Positions 33,881 through 44,879 of a stretch of DNA of 64,000 bases are shown here, piece by piece. Origin of the DNA: Muscardinus avellanarius (lineage: Eukaryota > Chordata > Mammalia > Rodentia > Gliridae). The notes beneath the pieces were generated by a model. It saw only the letters and a list, made by a program, of their open reading frames with translations. It searched no databases and was not told where the DNA came from. The position numbers were made by a program, and so were the translations under genes. Each line of letters begins with the position of its first letter. Positions within the stretch are counted from its first letter, which is position 1. Where the stretch lies: the NCBI GenBank assembly GCA_963383645.1, contig OY726557.1, forward strand, positions 128,244,103-128,308,102, in the 5' to 3' direction.

Positions 33881-34749
33881 GACTTAGTCTGTGATGTCAC
33901 TCTGGGAGTTTTTTGTGAAACTAGAACCTGGAATCTGTTCTTCAGCCTGTTAAACAGTCCCAGGAACTATTTATAGACTTAACAAATCCTTAACTATTTA
34001 AATGAGGAAGAATTTCTACTGTTTGAAACCACTAACATTGTGTAATTAGAGAACATGGGAAAAGCTTAGAAAACATGCTTTCGGGATGACTTTGAGCAAA
34101 GTAACCAAAATACTATAGTGTTGTGTTGACAGTGACCTGTTTCTATGCTGTTTTTCTTTAGCTCAGGTTATGAAATGGAGAAAGTAGCTGTTGGATTAAC
34201 CCAGAGTTGTCCTAATTTTACAGGTCAAGGAATTATAGAATTGAATAGTTGATCCATAGTCCCAGGCAAAGAAATAGAAACTGGATCTATGTTCATTAAG
34301 GTCCACATGTTGTAATGAGTCTCTTGAGATGATAGTTTATGTCTTAAAAGGGCTTCGTTTTGCTTAAGAACCAAAGAGCTACATCACAGAAAATAATTCT
34401 TCTCTTAAAGATCAATTAACCTTTGTTGACAAATGTGGTTTCTAAAATAAATTAAATAAATTAATATTAAGATAGTTATCATGTGTTAAGTTTATTGATT
34501 ACTTTAATGTTTACCACTGTTACCTAGAATGAAAGAGTTGTTGAAATTTATAAAATTTATCTGATAATTCTACTTAAGCTGTAAATTATTTGATGATTCT
34601 ACCCAAATGTATATTGTTGTTTAGAAAATTGTTAATAAACATTGCAATTATGCTGCTAGGTTAAGAAGCACAGGAACTAATGCCTATAAGGAAGTAAAAA
34701 GCCAATGATCATATCACATTATCTTACCTAAAATGCTTGTGACCAGAAG

Positions 34750-34751
<2 letters not shown>
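33881..34751. other. Unique sequence, nothing supported
   Basis: AT-rich, no recognised repeat or gene. Confidence 0.5.

Positions 34752-34752
<1 letters not shown>

Positions 34753-34789
<37 letters not shown>
34753..34789. repeat. (AT)n microsatellite
   Basis: About 18 perfect at units. Confidence 0.97.
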
Positions 34790-34793
<4 letters not shown>

Positions 34794-34848
34794 GATATTA
34801 CTTATCAAAATATAATAGTTATATATAATTCAAAGCACTTGTGTGTAC

Positions 34849-34869
34849 TCACACATTCACACATTCACA

Positions 34870-34908
<39 letters not shown>
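34849..34908. repeat. (AC)n microsatellite
   Basis: Imperfect acattcac units precede about 17 ac units. Confidence 0.97.
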
Positions 34909-34911
<3 letters not shown>

Positions 34912-35094
34912 GAATGTTTGTATATACATGATGAGATATTTTGTGAATAAGAGCCAAATTTCAACACAAAATTTATTTGTTTTATACATGTCCTATATAC
35001 GTAGCTCAAAGATAATTTTATGGAATAGTTTTAGCACATGGAAATTTAACTGTGAACTACCATGTTAAGTCATTTGTTGAGTTTTTTAATTGTG

Positions 35095-35180
35095 GCATAA
35101 TGTTGGTGCTCAACAGCCTTCAGATTTTGGGTAATTTGGGGTTTCAGATTTTTGGATTATGGATGTTCAGTATGCATTTG
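35095..35180. mobile_element. Tigger-type MITE fragment
   Basis: The words gtgctcaacagccttcagat, aatttggggtttcagatttt and tggattatggatgttcagta resemble the repeated ttttggattt-type terminus of ancient Tigger-derived MITEs. Only one end is recognisable. Confidence 0.5.
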
Positions 35181-35780
35181 AACTTGAATGCACTCAGAAA
35201 AAAATTTAAAAGGAGGAATGTGAAAGTTAAAGAATCATCTTTAAAGTATAATTTTTACATCCATTCCTACTTCCTCATTCTTAATTCCTCTAAATATACT
35301 ACATTTATCCATTCATAAATACTATTTATTCTATATTTCTAAGTGATGAGGAACTAGTAATGAACAAAAAGTAAAGGTTTCCTAAAAAAGTATATTGTTT
35401 TGTGGGAGAAACTGACATTGAACAGATGATCAAACACACAAAGCATCACAAATTGCTATAGGAGTCCTGATGAAAAAAAAAATAGTAGTCCATTAGGAGT
35501 ATTAAAGTTTAGATTGGAAAATTTAAAAAGGTTTTGTTTTGAAAAATTTTCTGGTTAAATAAGACTGAATAGTGAGTAAGGATTAGACATTTAAAGAATG
35601 AATGTCACTTTAATCCAAATAAAGGAAACAGCATATACAAAGGTCCTGAAATATTTAATAATATATCACCTTACACAAAAGCAAGAATTTGAAGGGGGAA
35701 AATTACAAGATATGTAATCAATTGTGATGTAATTAGAAACCAGATTTCTGCATATTCCCCTGCACGTGTGTACATGCATG
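35181..35780. other. AT-rich sequence with a faint ancient repeat
   Basis: Near 35345-35430, aggaactagtaatgaacaaa and aactgacattgaacagatga recall the common ancient mammalian repeat that also appears near 60640. The rest is unassigned. Confidence 0.35.
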
Positions 35781-35784
35781 TGCG

Positions 35785-35820
35785 CACACGCATACACACA
35801 CACATACACACACACATACA
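35785..35820. repeat. (CA)n-rich microsatellite
   Basis: Imperfect acacacatac units directly precede the LTR at 35823. Confidence 0.85.
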
Positions 35821-35822
35821 TT

Positions 35823-36252
35823 TTTATGGTTAGGTAGACAATGTCCTCAGAAGAGCTCATATATTAATCTTCAGAGCTGATGTAATTGAGTCATGAGGTT
35901 GTAATGTGTTCAATGTATAAATCCATGGTAATTGAATTACTGGGCAGTAACATACGCAGGTAGAATGCGACTCCACAAGGTGGGTGTCTGGGGTGTGGCC
36001 TTAGGAACTGTGCTTTTGTCTTTGAATCTTCTTGCTTGCTCTCTCTGGCTTCCTGCCTGCCTCCATGTGAGAGAAGAACCTTGTACTCTCCCTCTCCCTG
36101 CTTCCCACTTCCATGCCATGAGATCTGCAGTCTCTGGACTCACATAGACTGAACCCTGGAATCTCCAAAAACCATGAGAAAATCAATTTTCCTTGCTCTA
36201 GGTTGTATGATCAAATTTGGGGGGTTATAGCAGTGAAATATTGGCCAAGACA
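35823..36252 (+). mobile_element. MaLR-type solo LTR
   Basis: It includes tgtcctcagaagagctcata, a ttgcttgctctctctggctt pyrimidine-rich block, tgaaccctggaatctccaaa, accatgagaaaatcaatttt and a terminus near ttatagcagtgaaatattgg. The order matches the LTRs at 23873 and 39950. The 71-, 68- and 61-codon frames here are chance. Confidence 0.75.
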
Positions 36253-36729
36253 GACAGACACACATACACACACACGTTTATGCACATTCATAAATGTTTA
36301 TACTTTGTATATGACTATATGACTTCTAAAACTTTCTCGTGCTGGTGCATTTTTGCATAGCTGCATTTATAAAGGTATGTTTCAGATTCAAGAGTAAATA
36401 GTTTGAAACCTTTTACCCATTGTAGATGGAAAGTCTATTCTAATCTCAGCACCCAAGCCAATCTGCTCTGCCATGACAACTGGTTTTGAATATGCTCTTC
36501 TCTGCACCCTGCCACCTGCTGGTTAAGCCTTCATGTTTCTTTTGCCTCTGTGTGAATGTTCTGTATGTTTATTTCTCTTCATTTCAAATCTCCCTGGCAT
36601 TGTATTAACCTTCTTTCTTGAGCCCCAGGTTTTCTAAACAGGGAATGTTACCTTAAATGACTAAAAAGGATTTGAGAGCTTTCTAAGCCCTGCTTAAGAA
36701 AGTACATTCTGAATCCACTTCAAATCTGT
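36253..36729. other. Unique sequence, nothing supported
   Basis: A short acac tract follows the LTR at about 36258. No other feature is recognised. Confidence 0.45.
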
Positions 36730-37260
36730 AACTATAAATTTATTTATCAGGGAAAGTATGCTGGGCTTTCAGTGCATAAGCAGAAGAAATAAAACACCTT
36801 ATATGACACTGAAAACAAAAGCTGAAGTCTACAGGACCTATTTTCAAATAGGCAATGCCTACGTAAATAAGCTAGTAGGCCTGTGGCATCTGCTGTTGAA
36901 TTATAATTGATGACAAAGGAAAATAAAAGTATCATTAAATTCTCTTTCCAAAGTAGGGCTGGCAAGAGAGGAGGTGGTGTGTTGAAAAAAAATTGAACTG
37001 TGCTCAACTCAGAGAACAGAGTAGATGTGAAATGTTCATTTTATTTATGCATTGAAAAAAGGTAGTAGAAATGCTAATTTTGCCATTTTGAAAATTATGT
37101 AAAGCTGGAATTGATGGAGCAAAAGCAAAAACCCACAAGGCCAGTCAGCCCTGTGGTTTGGATAATGCCCATTGTATGGTTCATTAATTGTGCATCTCAT
37201 TTATCATCTACCCCTGTCCCTTGAGAGTTTCCAGGGAGCAGGGCTAGAGGCTTCCTGTGA
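36730..37260. promoter_or_regulatory. Candidate conserved noncoding element
   Basis: Repeat-free block with several clustered motifs: ttgaattataattgatgaca (36896, homeobox-like) followed by aaagg (SOX-like acaaagg), gaaaattatgtaaagctgg (37090), and ggttcattaattgtgcatct (37178). This is the best enhancer-like stretch in the window by eye. The 86-codon minus frame at 36747-37007 has no known domain. Confidence 0.38.
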
Positions 37261-38221
37261 AGTGGGCTGAGGATTTGGAATGTGTTTCTCTGGGAGTCCG
37301 TGTAGGCAAAAGTGTCAACCCTATAAAACATACTACGTTCTTTTCATCATAGCTGTTTTGTGCAAAGCCTTTATACTCTTGAATAGCATCCATTCACATG
37401 CATATATACTCGCTTTATCTTAGTGTCAGCAGAGATGAAGGGAAAGGTTTTCTGAGACAGAGAGCATAGAGTTGGGAAGCCATATCTAAAATTCTAAAAA
37501 ATAACAGAAAGCAGGACTACAAAAATATTAACTCATATCAATGTACTAAATATAATGAAAAACAAAAATAAATTATGCAAAAATAATAAGTAGTTCAGTA
37601 CATAAATGGTCAGATATAAGATGTGCCTTTACACCGCCTGCTTGCTTCTGTTCTTTGAGGTGGTCTACAGGCAATAGCTAAAGTATAAAGGAATACAGGC
37701 ACATTGGAGGTGACTTCATTACTTCAAGCAGCATTGCTGTCAGCAATAAAACTTTCCATAAAGGTGAACAAATTTTTTGAAACTTCTGAACAAAACTTAA
37801 GGGCAATATTTCTTTGATTTACATAATAGTTTGCATTCAAGGGAAATTCAATATATATTAAAGCCATACTCAAAATACATTTTTGTTTTTATGTGAAATT
37901 GAGTTACAGCCTAATCATAGATAATTATAAGCTGTTTGTTCTCCTGCCTGCTGTAATTGCACACTCCCATGGTGGAAATGTGAATATATAGGCATGCGTG
38001 TATTTATACTTCTATTACTTTTGCTTTGCTCTCAATACTCATGTACAAATTTTATCTTCCTTCACTTTTCCTAATCTCACTAAATATTCTAGTTGCTTAG
38101 ATCAATCCTCCTCAATTCCATTCTTCTTATGTAACCTACATCCAAAACACCAGAAAAGCCTAGGGACCCTACTTTATAAACCACTCCAAGTCCAACTTTT
38201 TTTTTTCTATTGTCATATACT
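37261..38221. other. Unique sequence, nothing supported
   Basis: No recognised gene or repeat; AT-rich towards the end. Confidence 0.45.
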
Positions 38222-38432
38222 ATCTAGGTTCAAGTTCCTACAACAAAATGACTGAGGTGGCTAACTTATAAAGGAGAAAAAGGTTATTTAGTTCATAGTT
38301 TTGGAGATTTAAAAGCATAGCACCTGCATCCTCTCAGTTCTGGTGAAAGGTCCCTACCATCTCCAATACCACCACCATAGAGACCAAGTCTTTACATATG
38401 AACCACGGGGGGATGCTCATTCAAACCAGAGT
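38222..38432 (-). mobile_element. MaLR-type LTR fragment, minus strand
   Basis: It reads cctacaacaaaatgactgag, gtggctaacttataaaggag, aaaggttatttagttcatag and ggatgctcattcaaaccaga, which is the reverse of a MaLR 3' half. Much of the LTR is missing. Confidence 0.65.
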
Positions 38433-38469
38433 GGGCACTTAGAACCCGTGTCCCAGATTCTCATATCAT

Positions 38470-38890
38470 TCTTTAGCTAGATCAACATTCTTCTAACATG
38501 CTCCCTTCTTTTCTCCCTGATTGTCTACACTCAATTGCAACACAGATGAATGTAAGTCTGAGCACGTCTCTGTCTACTAGAAGCCCTTTAACACGCTTAG
38601 AAGTTTCCAGCTCATTCAAAAATTTACCAGCTTTTTTTCTTGCTTTTTTCCTTACCTTTCTCATTGATCCTTCCAATCTCCTTTCACCAAGGTGCTTCCC
38701 TGCTCCTCTAATACACCAAGCACACTCCTGCTGCCGGGCTTTAGCACTCTGCCTAGAGAGCTCTTTTCCTAGGTATCTGCAGATATATTCTTTCCTTTCC
38801 CACTTCACCTCTTTGCTCAGTGGACTCTTATCATTTCCTACAGGGTTGAATGGAAGGACATTCCAACCAACACCATCAACCTGGAAACCT
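38470..38890 (+). mobile_element. L2 LINE 3' region
   Basis: The blocks caccaagcacactcctgctg, gggctttagcactctgccta, gctcttttcctaggtatctg and cacttcacctctttgctcag follow the L2 3' coding/UTR order. L2 is an ancient, inactive mammalian LINE. The 135-codon plus frame at 38498-38905 is a fragment of this repeat, not a host gene. Confidence 0.75.
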
Positions 38891-39079
38891 AGAAATGGCA
38901 GCTAAACAATAGAAAGTACAGTTTGACTGTGCTTTTAGGGCAGAAAAAAAAAAACAATCTTGGAAATATGAGTATGGGAGAATTTTCAAAGGATGTTGAA
39001 TCCTGGTTGAAGATTTTAACTTTCATCCTATAGGGTTTTTTTTATAATAAAATTGACTTGAACCTGGCAGTCACTCAGT

Positions 39080-39640
39080 ATTTTTTATATTTGTACTTTT
39101 GCATTATAATTAGACATCATAACGACGTATAGAGTGATAGGAACCAGTGTGCACACAATGCTTGGTGTGTTTTCCTCTATGTCCCACCCCACTCCTTCCC
39201 TTTTGTGTATGTGTCATTGAAATTGACGCTGATCATTTCATATACGTATGTATCATTATTTAAACTGCTACCGTCATTATGTTTCTATCCCCCACCTCCT
39301 TCCTTACACTTCTCTCATCCCTCCATTCAGACCTCTACTCCTTTACCTAAGGTCTCTTTTGTTACCCAGTGTCTCTCTACTGTCCACATATGAGAGAAAA
39401 TATACAACTATTTGCTTTCTGAGACTGGCTCATATCACTTAGAATAATATTCTCAAGTTCCACCCATTTTTCTGCAAATGACATAATTTTGTTCATCGTT
39501 TGGCTTAGTAAAATTCTATTGTGATATATGTATAATAGTTTTGTCATCCGTTTATCTGTTGATGGACACCTAGGCTGGTTCCATAATTTGGCTATATTTA
39601 TATTGCTATAAACATGGATATGTATGTATCACTATAGTTG
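39080..39640 (-). mobile_element. L1 3' end (ORF2 C-terminus and 3'UTR), older copy
   Basis: The reversed 3'UTR (tagacatcataacgacgtat, tcccaccccactccttccct) leads to ORF2-derived tggcttagtaaaattctatt, gttttgtcatccgtttatct and gatggacacctaggctggtt. It stops at aacatggatatgtatgtatc. It is 5'-truncated and diverged. Confidence 0.8.
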
Positions 39641-39949
39641 ATGGGAACTTGCGTAAGTTTTTGAAAAGGGAGTGAGTGAAAAATTCAAAAGGTTTCTCTA
39701 GATAGTTTAGGATGAGTCACTAGAGAGGGAGATGAATATTGAACAGCTAAGCCAGACTGCTATTACAATTATACAAGTACAAAGTAATAAGAAACTACTA
39801 GAGAGAATTTATCGTGGAATTGAGGAGATTAATCATAAAATATGTCAACTGGATTGATTTGGAAGGTAAATAGTATTTGCTCAGATAATATCTAGAGAGG
39901 CATTCTCTGAACACTACATTCGTTCATTCAGATTATATTGTATTATTTT
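39641..39949. other. Unique sequence, nothing supported
   Basis: About 300 bases without a recognised feature. Confidence 0.45.
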
Positions 39950-40185
39950 TATAGTTTGGATCTGGAATATCCCCCAAAAGCTTACACATTGAACACATAG
40001 TTTCCAGTGTGACAATGATCATAGGTGAGGCTCTTGGGAAATTAATGGGCCATGAGGGTTTGGACTTCATCAGAGGATTAATCCACTCATGAGTTCATAA
40101 TTAAATGGGCTATTGGGAGGTGGTAGAAATCTTAGCAGAAGTTTAGTTGAAGGAAGCAAGCCTATGTGATATACCTTACCCTTGT
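39950..40185 (+). mobile_element. MaLR-type LTR, 3'-truncated
   Basis: It contains atagtttggatctggaatat, cccccaaaagcttacacatt, ggattaatccactcatgagt and attgggaggtggtagaaatc. It ends abruptly at about 40185 where L1 sequence begins, and the normal 3' part is missing. Confidence 0.75.
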
Positions 40186-40375
40186 GTAGCTGTGAATATA
40201 GATAAGCATGCATTAGTTTAGTAGTTTGCTTTCCATTCTTTTGGATAGATACCCAGAAGTGGTATTACTGAATCGTATTGTAGATTTGTTCTCATTCTTC
40301 TGAGGATCCTCCCTACTGTTTTCCAAAGTGGTTGTGCTAATTTGTAACCCCACTAACAATGTATTAAAGTATTTA
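40186..40375 (-). mobile_element. L1 ORF2 fragment lacking 3' end
   Basis: It contains taagcatgcattagtttagt, ttggatagatacccagaagt and ttttccaaagtggttgtgct, the reversed ORF2 C-terminal region. Neither 3'UTR nor poly-A is present, so this piece did not arrive by ordinary target-primed insertion at this junction, or the site was rearranged afterwards. Confidence 0.8.
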
Positions 40376-40439
40376 AATGAATGGGTGTGGCTATGCTGTA
40401 ATAAAACCTTATTTTCCCCCAGACAGAAAACAGAACATA

Positions 40440-40620
40440 TTTGCTATCTCTAGGCACTCTCTGTTCTATATGATAGTTTTCTCTTTTTACTTCTTCTTCT
40501 GTTTTAATATTCTTTATATTCCCCTGTAGAATATAAGGACCATGAGGACAGATACTTTTATCTGTTTGATTTTTTATTTCAGGCTTTAAAGTAGTGTAAG
40601 CAAGCACTATGTTCGCATAA
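40440..40620 (+). mobile_element. L2 LINE 3' end
   Basis: The block tagaatataaggaccatgag, gacagatacttttatctgtt and aagcaagcactatgttcgc follows the L2 3' end (the known consensus reads like 'gctccatgagggcaggg'). Confidence 0.6.
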
Positions 40621-41106
40621 GGTTTACGGTGGAATAATTAGAGTCAATTGATATTAAGTGGGATAGGAAGAAGACAAGATGTTCCCCACCCTGTCCTGCC
40701 CATATTTGGTAGTTTCTAATATTTACTAAAATATACATATACAGATCCTTTATTTTTAAAAAAATATTAATTTTTTCATTGCTGACAAATTAAAGCCTCC
40801 TAGCATGACACCTAAAGAGTTTTGATGAAGATATCCGTGAGCTGGTCTAAGGAAGGCTCAGGCTTTGAAGGATTAGAAGTGTAGTTGTGGGGACACCAGA
40901 GTCTAAATGCATTAAGTCAACTCAAATGAAGCCAATGAGCAAACTGGAATTCCAACATACTAATTTACATGAGCAATGTGTCTATTAGATGGGCTGTTTT
41001 TTGCACAAATGCATCCCAGGCACCAAGAACAGAGTGTGGTAGTCTTCTATTCAGTGCATCACCAACCTGTAACCATGAGAGCAAAATTCACGAAATGAAG
41101 GTTTCT
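40621..41106. other. Unique sequence, nothing supported
   Basis: No recognised feature. Confidence 0.45.
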
Positions 41107-41190
41107 TGGGCTAGGCGTGTGGCTCAGTGGTACAATCCTTGTCTAGCATTTCTGAGGCCCAGCATTTGATCCTCGGTACCAAAATTAAAT
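41107..41190 (+). mobile_element. ID-type SINE (tRNA-derived)
   Basis: gggctaggcgtgtggctcag, gtggtacaatccttgtctag and agcatttgatcctcggtacc follow a tRNA-like plan with A-box-like and B-box-like parts. The A-rich tail is aaaattaaatgtaatt. It is a stand-alone ID, not fused to B1, and not a functional tRNA gene. Confidence 0.75.
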
Positions 41191-41984
41191 GTAATTAAAT
41201 TCCCACTGAACTCAGAATTTCCACAAAAAGATAGAGTTTGCTCTGAAATTAATTATATCCTCATTATAATTGAAAAAGCAAACAATCCCCAGAATCTGAG
41301 TCCTTTATGCCCTCTTTATATAAATGGTCCTACTTTGTTCTGTGTTACGTGTTTAACTTTTGCATAAAGTTTCACTGAGTAAATGGAGTATTTGCCATGT
41401 AAATTGCAACCTACTGAGTTTCTTAGTTTGATGAGAATACCAACAGCTTTCTCACTTCCTGGGATTCTGACAGATGCTATGGGGTCAAGCACACCCTGGC
41501 CCCTGGACTGCGTGGCTATAGACTGTGGCCATTTCGTTCTTTGGTTCTTCTCTCTGTGTGATTCTATTGCTAGAAAAAGGAATACTTGGATTGACTTTTT
41601 AGAAACATAACTTAATATCTTTAATCAGGCTGCAGTCAAGCTTTAACCTTGGAAAGAGTCTGTCCATTTAAAATGAATTAACATCTCCGCTATGATGCAT
41701 TACGAATTTATTTCATATTTTAACTTTCAGAGGTTAATGTTATCTGTCTGCTTCCAAATCCTCATTGTTCTCCTAGTTATTATCCACAAAACTCTTCATC
41801 TCACCTCTAGCCTCTCTATTTGAGCTGCACTGAAATCCTTACTTTGGCTCAACACAAAGACCTCATACACTGGTATCTTTTCATTCTATTTTAACATTCT
41901 CAGAATACATACCGTTCATCTATCCTTTTATTCCTCTGTGTAGAGCTGGAATTCCCAAACGTGGCTGACTGAATATGAAGCTCA
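41191..41984. other. Unique sequence, nothing supported
   Basis: No repeat is assigned with confidence. A pyrimidine-rich part near 41750-41900 might be L2 but is too diverged to call. Confidence 0.4.
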
Positions 41985-41989
41985 GCTCA

Positions 41990-42290
41990 TTAACTTCCTA
42001 GCTGAATAATGATGGGTGATCTGCACCTTCTCTCCGTGCCTCAGTTTCTCACCTATGAGATGGGAGTACTCATCATTGTTATCACCAAGTTGCTGTGAAA
42101 ATTGAATAAACTAAACTAAGCAGGATATGTGGTGCATGCCTGTAATTCCAGTACATGGAAGGCTGGGTCAGAAAGACCGTAGATTCAAGGACAGCCTCGG
42201 CAACATAATGAGACCTCATTTTCACACAAACAAATTAAATGAACTAATTCAGTTCCTGGCATACAGTAGATATGCTCCAGAAAATAAAGT
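41990..42290 (+). mobile_element. MIR-type ancient SINE split by a B1
   Basis: The left part has ccgtgcctcagtttctcacc, tatgagatgggagtactcat and gctgtgaaaattgaataaac. The right part after the B1 continues cagttcctggcatacagtag and atatgctcca. Both read as one MIR in the plus orientation with the B1 at 42116-42237 inside. Confidence 0.72.
42116..42237 (+). mobile_element. B1 monomer SINE inside MIR
   Basis: It starts aagcaggatatgtggtgcat, continues gcctgtaattccagtacatg and gattcaaggacagcctcggc, and ends caaacaaatt. No ID tail is present, so this is a plain B1, older than the B1-dID copies. Confidence 0.75.
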
Positions 42291-42415
42291 TCCCAATATT
42301 TTTATTTGTTCTTCAAATCTTAACAGCAAACATTTCATCCTGTATAAGGTTTTCTCCAGGGATAGAAATCATTTAACTTAATTGTTATGTGGCCATTATT
42401 ACATAGAGACAAATG

Positions 42416-42670
42416 AAAAGTCAACGGGAGGCTTGGCGTGGTGGCGCACCACTTTTAATCCCGGCATTCCGGAGGCAGAGACAGGAAGATCGCGGTTCGC
42501 GGACAGCATCAGCAATTTCACAAGAGCGAGGCCCTTCACAACTCAGTAAGACCTTGTTTCAAAAAATTAAAAAGACTAAAAAATAGAGCTGGGGGTGTAG
42601 CTCAGAGGTATAATGTCCCTGGGTTCCATCCCCAGTACTGCAAAAAATAAAAAATAAAAAGTCAACGGGA
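42416..42670 (+). mobile_element. B1-dID SINE with perfect 14-base TSD
   Basis: The word aaaagtcaacggga lies at 42416-42429 and 42657-42670. Between them is a complete element: ggcttggcgtggtggcgcac, then agcgaggcccttcacaactc, agctgggggtgtagctcaga and ccctgggttccatccccagt, with an A-rich end. The ID moiety is of the standard type with an intact A-box-like region. The perfect duplication and retained CpGs make this a comparatively recent insertion. Confidence 0.97.
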
Positions 42671-43544
42671 AAGGTCAGGGCTGGCACTGAGAGACATCCA
42701 GGTAGAACTGGGGGAAAAAAAGAGTCAAATTGGGATTAATCTGGGTCTCTGGAGCTTCTCTAAGAATAATCTGCCTCTAGCTTCCTTTCATGCCTACAAG
42801 CGGTGTTGTCATGGTGAAATGCAAAGGCCAAAAATAAGTTATTTTATTAAAGTTTTATGTTAATAAGTTGGTTAAAGAAGGGTGCTTCCTGAGGGAAAAG
42901 GCATGTGTCAGAGAGATGGAAGGAAGGAAGAAAATGTCACATGTTTAGACTATCATTTTGCCTAGATTCATGCAAAATGAACTACTGGCACAAGTTTTAG
43001 AAATAGATAATAAATAATGATAGCAGCAGACAAACTATATTCATCTAAACATTGTGAAACTTAGCTGAAGCTGCCTTTGAATAGGGCCAGGGTCTCTGAA
43101 TTTCCCAACCTCAACTATGCCTTTGTATCTGAACTCCAATGTGTCTTGTAGGGTTTGGAGCAGGAAATGAAGTTACTGGGGGGCTGTGAAAGTGGAGCCC
43201 AACTCAAGCTCTATTAACATGAGTGTCTCAGATCCTGGCTTCTCCAGCCTGCAGCATATCGGGCAGCCTTGGCCTTCCAAAGTTAGCCAACTATTTATTA
43301 AACACATATTCCCAAACAGTAGATGCCTATTTTAATTTTATATGAAGTCTAAGGTAAATAGAAGAAAAATCTGTTATAAAAAGGCAATCTCTCTCTGAGC
43401 TACCTATTATAAAATAGTAAAGAATACTGTGATTCAGGGATTTAGTGGAGACTGTACTCCAGAGACATCATCCCACTGTACTTCTACAACTAAGAAAAGA
43501 TAAATATTTTCAAGAAATGTAATATTACAAACAAATCATAGAAG
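42671..43544. other. Unique sequence, nothing supported
   Basis: No recognised repeat or gene. Confidence 0.45.
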
Positions 43545-43800
43545 ATGCCATGTATCCTCTAGATGCACCTTCTAAATCCCAAACTCTATATCTGTTCTCA
43601 TATCATTTTCCACACTTAGAATTTCTCCCATTTTTCCCATTTTCAAATCCAGATTAAACATAAATTCCTTCATAAAGATTTTCTGTTTACATCCATCTAA
43701 GATTATCCTTTAATCTTCTGAATTTCTGTAGTTTCATTTGCCTGTTCCTCACACAAATCACAAATAATACCAGTCCTTGAGAAAATATTGTTATTTTTCA
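43545..43800 (+). mobile_element. Probable L2 LINE fragment
   Basis: The pyrimidine-rich run with tttcaaatccagattaaaca, taaattccttcataaagatt and aatttctgtagtttcatttg follows the L2 3' pattern. High divergence limits certainty. Confidence 0.5.
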
Positions 43801-43989
43801 CTTGAATCTTTTTAGGTGTTAGCATTAACCTTTCTTCTCCTCTGCTCCTCCAGTCCTATTCTTGTTTGTATTTAAGAAAATAAATTATAATCATGAAACT
43901 GATTGGTTTATTAGAGAATATTTGGGAAATGCAAAAAATACAGTTTAAAATATTTTATAAGCTCATAATGCAGATGGGGATAAGTGACT

Positions 43990-44432
43990 GTATGTCCATC
44001 ATCATTGCTATAACAAAATACCTACAGATGACCAATACGTTTTTTAAAAAAAGAAAGATTTTAGCTCACATCTTTGGAGGGTCAAGATTTGGTGCAAACA
44101 CCTGCTCTGCTGAGGACTCCTTTTGGCTGCCTCATATCTCAGATGGCCTCGTAAGGAGAGTGGGTATAAGAGGGAGAGATGGGTTGAGCCTGGAAGGCAG
44201 AGGATGAGGAAAGCCAGGCTTGCCCTGGTGCAGCGGCCCACTATTCTATGAACTAACTGGGATCTCATAAGAATTACTTAAATAACTTCCCAGGGAAGCA
44301 TGCCGGGTGCTAATAATCTCCCCCAGACTCCACACCTTAAAGGTGCTACCACTTCTCAGTGCTGCCCCACTGGGGACCAAGCTGCCCGTACATCAACTCT
44401 GGGGGAACAAATTCAAACCAAACTCAAATCAT
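43990..44432 (-). mobile_element. MaLR-type LTR, minus strand
   Basis: It contains tgctataacaaaatacctac, gaaagattttagctcacatc, ccttaaaggtgctaccactt, actggggaccaagctgcccg and gaacaaattcaaaccaaact, the reversed LTR order. The small frames at 43893-44207 (plus) and 44044-44268 (minus) are chance. Confidence 0.75.
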
Positions 44433-44456
44433 ACACAAATAAATTGAAAGTGAAGA

Positions 44457-44838
44457 TTATGTAATTTAGAAGAAGATGGAAAGACCTAGAGAACATTATG
44501 CCAAGTGAGATTAGCCAAGCACAAAAGGAGTAGGGGCATGTGTTTTCTCTAATATGCTCACACTAAGGAGTATTAGGAATACCAAAGGAACTCCAGATAA
44601 TCAAAAAGAAACCTCAGTGAAGCCAGGAAAAAGAAGGGGAGGGGAGGAAAAAGATTGAGGTTCATTAACAGAAAGGCTACATTCGACTATGTATACGCAT
44701 GTGAATATAACATTGTTAACTGGACACTCAGTATTGGGAGAGAGGGAAAAGGGGAATGGAGGGGGCAAGTACTGTGTGAATATATGCCGTTGTCAACATG
44801 TTCCACATTATAATGTGAGACTATAGTGCACCCCCAAA
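44457..44838 (+). mobile_element. 5'-truncated L1 3' end
   Basis: It contains agaagatggaaagacctaga, attatgccaagtgagattag and tgttttctctaatatgctca, then the 3'UTR ending attataatgtgagactatag and tgcaccccc. It matches the copies at 8085 and 20636, with the full 3' terminus. Confidence 0.9.
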
Positions 44839-44879
44839 AAAAGAGAAAAACAATGTTCCATGGAAATAGTACCAAAGGA

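Noticed and set aside
38498..38905. 135-codon plus frame as a small gene
   Set aside because: It matches the L2 3' region in order and composition.
41107..41190. tRNA gene
   Set aside because: The tRNA-like boxes belong to an ID SINE. No cloverleaf with acceptor pairing is seen.
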